Shown in pieces: positions 6,411-7,033 of a DNA stretch of 7,033 nucleotides. Origin of the DNA: Syntrophobacterales bacterium (GTDB taxonomy: Bacteria; Desulfobacterota; Syntrophobacteria; BM002). Below the pieces are notes generated by a model, which saw only the letters and a program-made list of their open reading frames with translations, made no database searches and was not told where the DNA came from. The translations under genes and the position numbers were made by a program. The DNA lies in the NCBI GenBank assembly GCA_030601545.1, contig JAUVTM010000112.1:1-7033 (forward strand), read 5' to 3'. Position 1 is the first letter of the stretch. The number at the start of each line of letters is the position of its first letter.

Positions 6411-7033
6411 ATGAGAAAGACTGTAAGAATCGTTGGGCTTTGCCTATTGGTGGCATTCTTATTCTTTCCTGACTTACCCGCGGGATCCCAGGACAGAGTT
6501 GGAAAGTCCGTCACCACACCGGGAGAAGATTCAGGGTACCGGCTGCGAGCCGACCATTTTTCCTACGATGAACGCCAGAGCATCTATACCGCAAGGGGTA
6601 ATGTTACCCTGCACGCCCCGGGCAGGGTGATCACCGCCGATGAGATTCGCTTGGACGCGCTTACCCGTGAGGCTATCCTTGAAGGCGACATTCGGATCGA
6701 GCAAGGCAATGACTGGCTGGAAGGTGAACGGGCATTTCTGGATCTAGAAGAGCAGACAGGCATCATCGAGTCCGGCAAAGGTTTCCTGGCCGAAGGAAAT
6801 TTTCACTTTAGCGGCGCAATTATCGAAAAACTGGGCCCACAAACCTATCATGTGGAGCAGGCCAAATTCACCACCTGTGATGGGGATCGCCCCAGCTGGC
6901 ATTTTCGGACCAGTGATCTGCGCGTTACTTTGGAGGGCTACGCTTTTGCCAAACATAGCCGATTTCATCTAGGATCTGTCCCTGTGCTTTACACGCCTTA
7001 TCTGGTATTTCCAGCCAAAACGAAGAGACAGAC
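6411..7033 (+). CDS. lptD: LPS-assembly protein LptD, N-terminal part (cut by window edge)
   Basis: The frame stays open for 207 codons to the right edge, so the outer-membrane barrel is missing from view. LptD with LptE inserts lipopolysaccharide into the outer leaflet of the outer membrane. Residues 1-25 are a signal peptide: basic MRKTVR, a hydrophobic core (about 7-19) and likely cleavage near PAGS (23-26). Residues about 43-130 form the periplasmic OstA/LptA-like beta-jellyroll, with the repeating pattern ADHFSYD, ARGNVTLHAPG, TADEIRLD and EGDIRIEQG. After it come FTTCDGDRPSWHF (153-165) and VPVLYTPYLVFPAKTKRQ at the end, the classic lead-in to the barrel, matching the FTSC and VPIFYSPYL regions of E. 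coli LptD. C156 aligns with E. coli C173; no equivalent of C31 is present. ATG 6411 has AGGG (6401-6404) at 6 nt. It lies 47 nt after folC. I judge the identification strong despite truncation. Confidence 0.94.
   Translation, partial: MRKTVRIVGLCLLVAFLFFPDLPAGSQDRVGKSVTTPGEDSGYRLRADHFSYDERQSIYTARGNVTLHAPGRVITADEIRLDALTREAILEGDIRIEQGNDWLEGERAFLDLEEQTGIIESGKGFLAEGNFHFSGAIIEKLGPQTYHVEQAKFTTCDGDRPSWHFRTSDLRVTLEGYAFAKHSRFHLGSVPVLYTPYLVFPAKTKRQ

Noticed and set aside
6433..6630. Plus-strand open frame of 65 codons after folC
   Set aside because: It is out of frame with lptD, which starts at 6411 with a signal peptide and clear family motifs across the same bases.
1..7033. Possible mobile element, defence island, CRISPR array or unknown multi-gene system
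   Set aside because: Every gene is a recognisable housekeeping family. I see no transposase, integrase, terminal repeats, regular direct repeats or abrupt change in base composition.

Overview
The window is a compact bacterial segment of about 7 kb. It carries six protein-coding genes, all on the plus strand and nearly end to end. Base composition looks even throughout (a little over half G+C by eye). I see no mobile element, CRISPR array, tRNA or rRNA. Gene content points to a diderm (Gram-negative) bacterium, because the last gene encodes the outer-membrane LPS translocon protein LptD. A fused uroporphyrinogen-III methyltransferase/synthase next to hemC, a PcrA-type helicase and a delta-proteobacterial style LptD together suggest Desulfobacterota/Desulfuromonadales-like bacteria. 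That placement is inference from recognisable families, not from a search.

Region 1 (1-2774) is a tetrapyrrole block. A small FmdB-type zinc-ribbon protein is followed 12 nt later by hemC (hydroxymethylbilane synthase). Then comes a cobA-hemD fusion that carries both uroporphyrinogen-III synthase and its C-methyltransferase. HemC and the HemD half convert porphobilinogen to uroporphyrinogen III. The CobA half diverts uroporphyrinogen III to precorrin-2, toward siroheme, cobalamin or alternative haem. The HemC Shine-Dalgarno overlaps the stop codon of the zinc-ribbon gene, so the two are probably translationally coupled.

Region 2 (2775-5002) begins with a gap of about 92 nt, the longest in the window, holding only a weak hairpin. 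It is followed by a 711-residue superfamily 1A helicase (PcrA/UvrD type) with all helicase motifs and a C-terminal Tudor-like domain.

Region 3 (5003-7033) holds folC (folylpolyglutamate/dihydrofolate synthase, GTG start) and, 47 nt further on, the first 207 codons of lptD, which runs off the right edge. Spacings of 47 to 92 nt and shared orientation allow one long transcript, but the functions (haem, DNA repair, folate, envelope) are not one pathway.

I found no convincing new biological system. The points most worth a second look are the zinc-ribbon protein with a second cysteine cluster coupled to hemC, the divergent 2B region of the helicase, and a LptD N-terminal region with only one cysteine.
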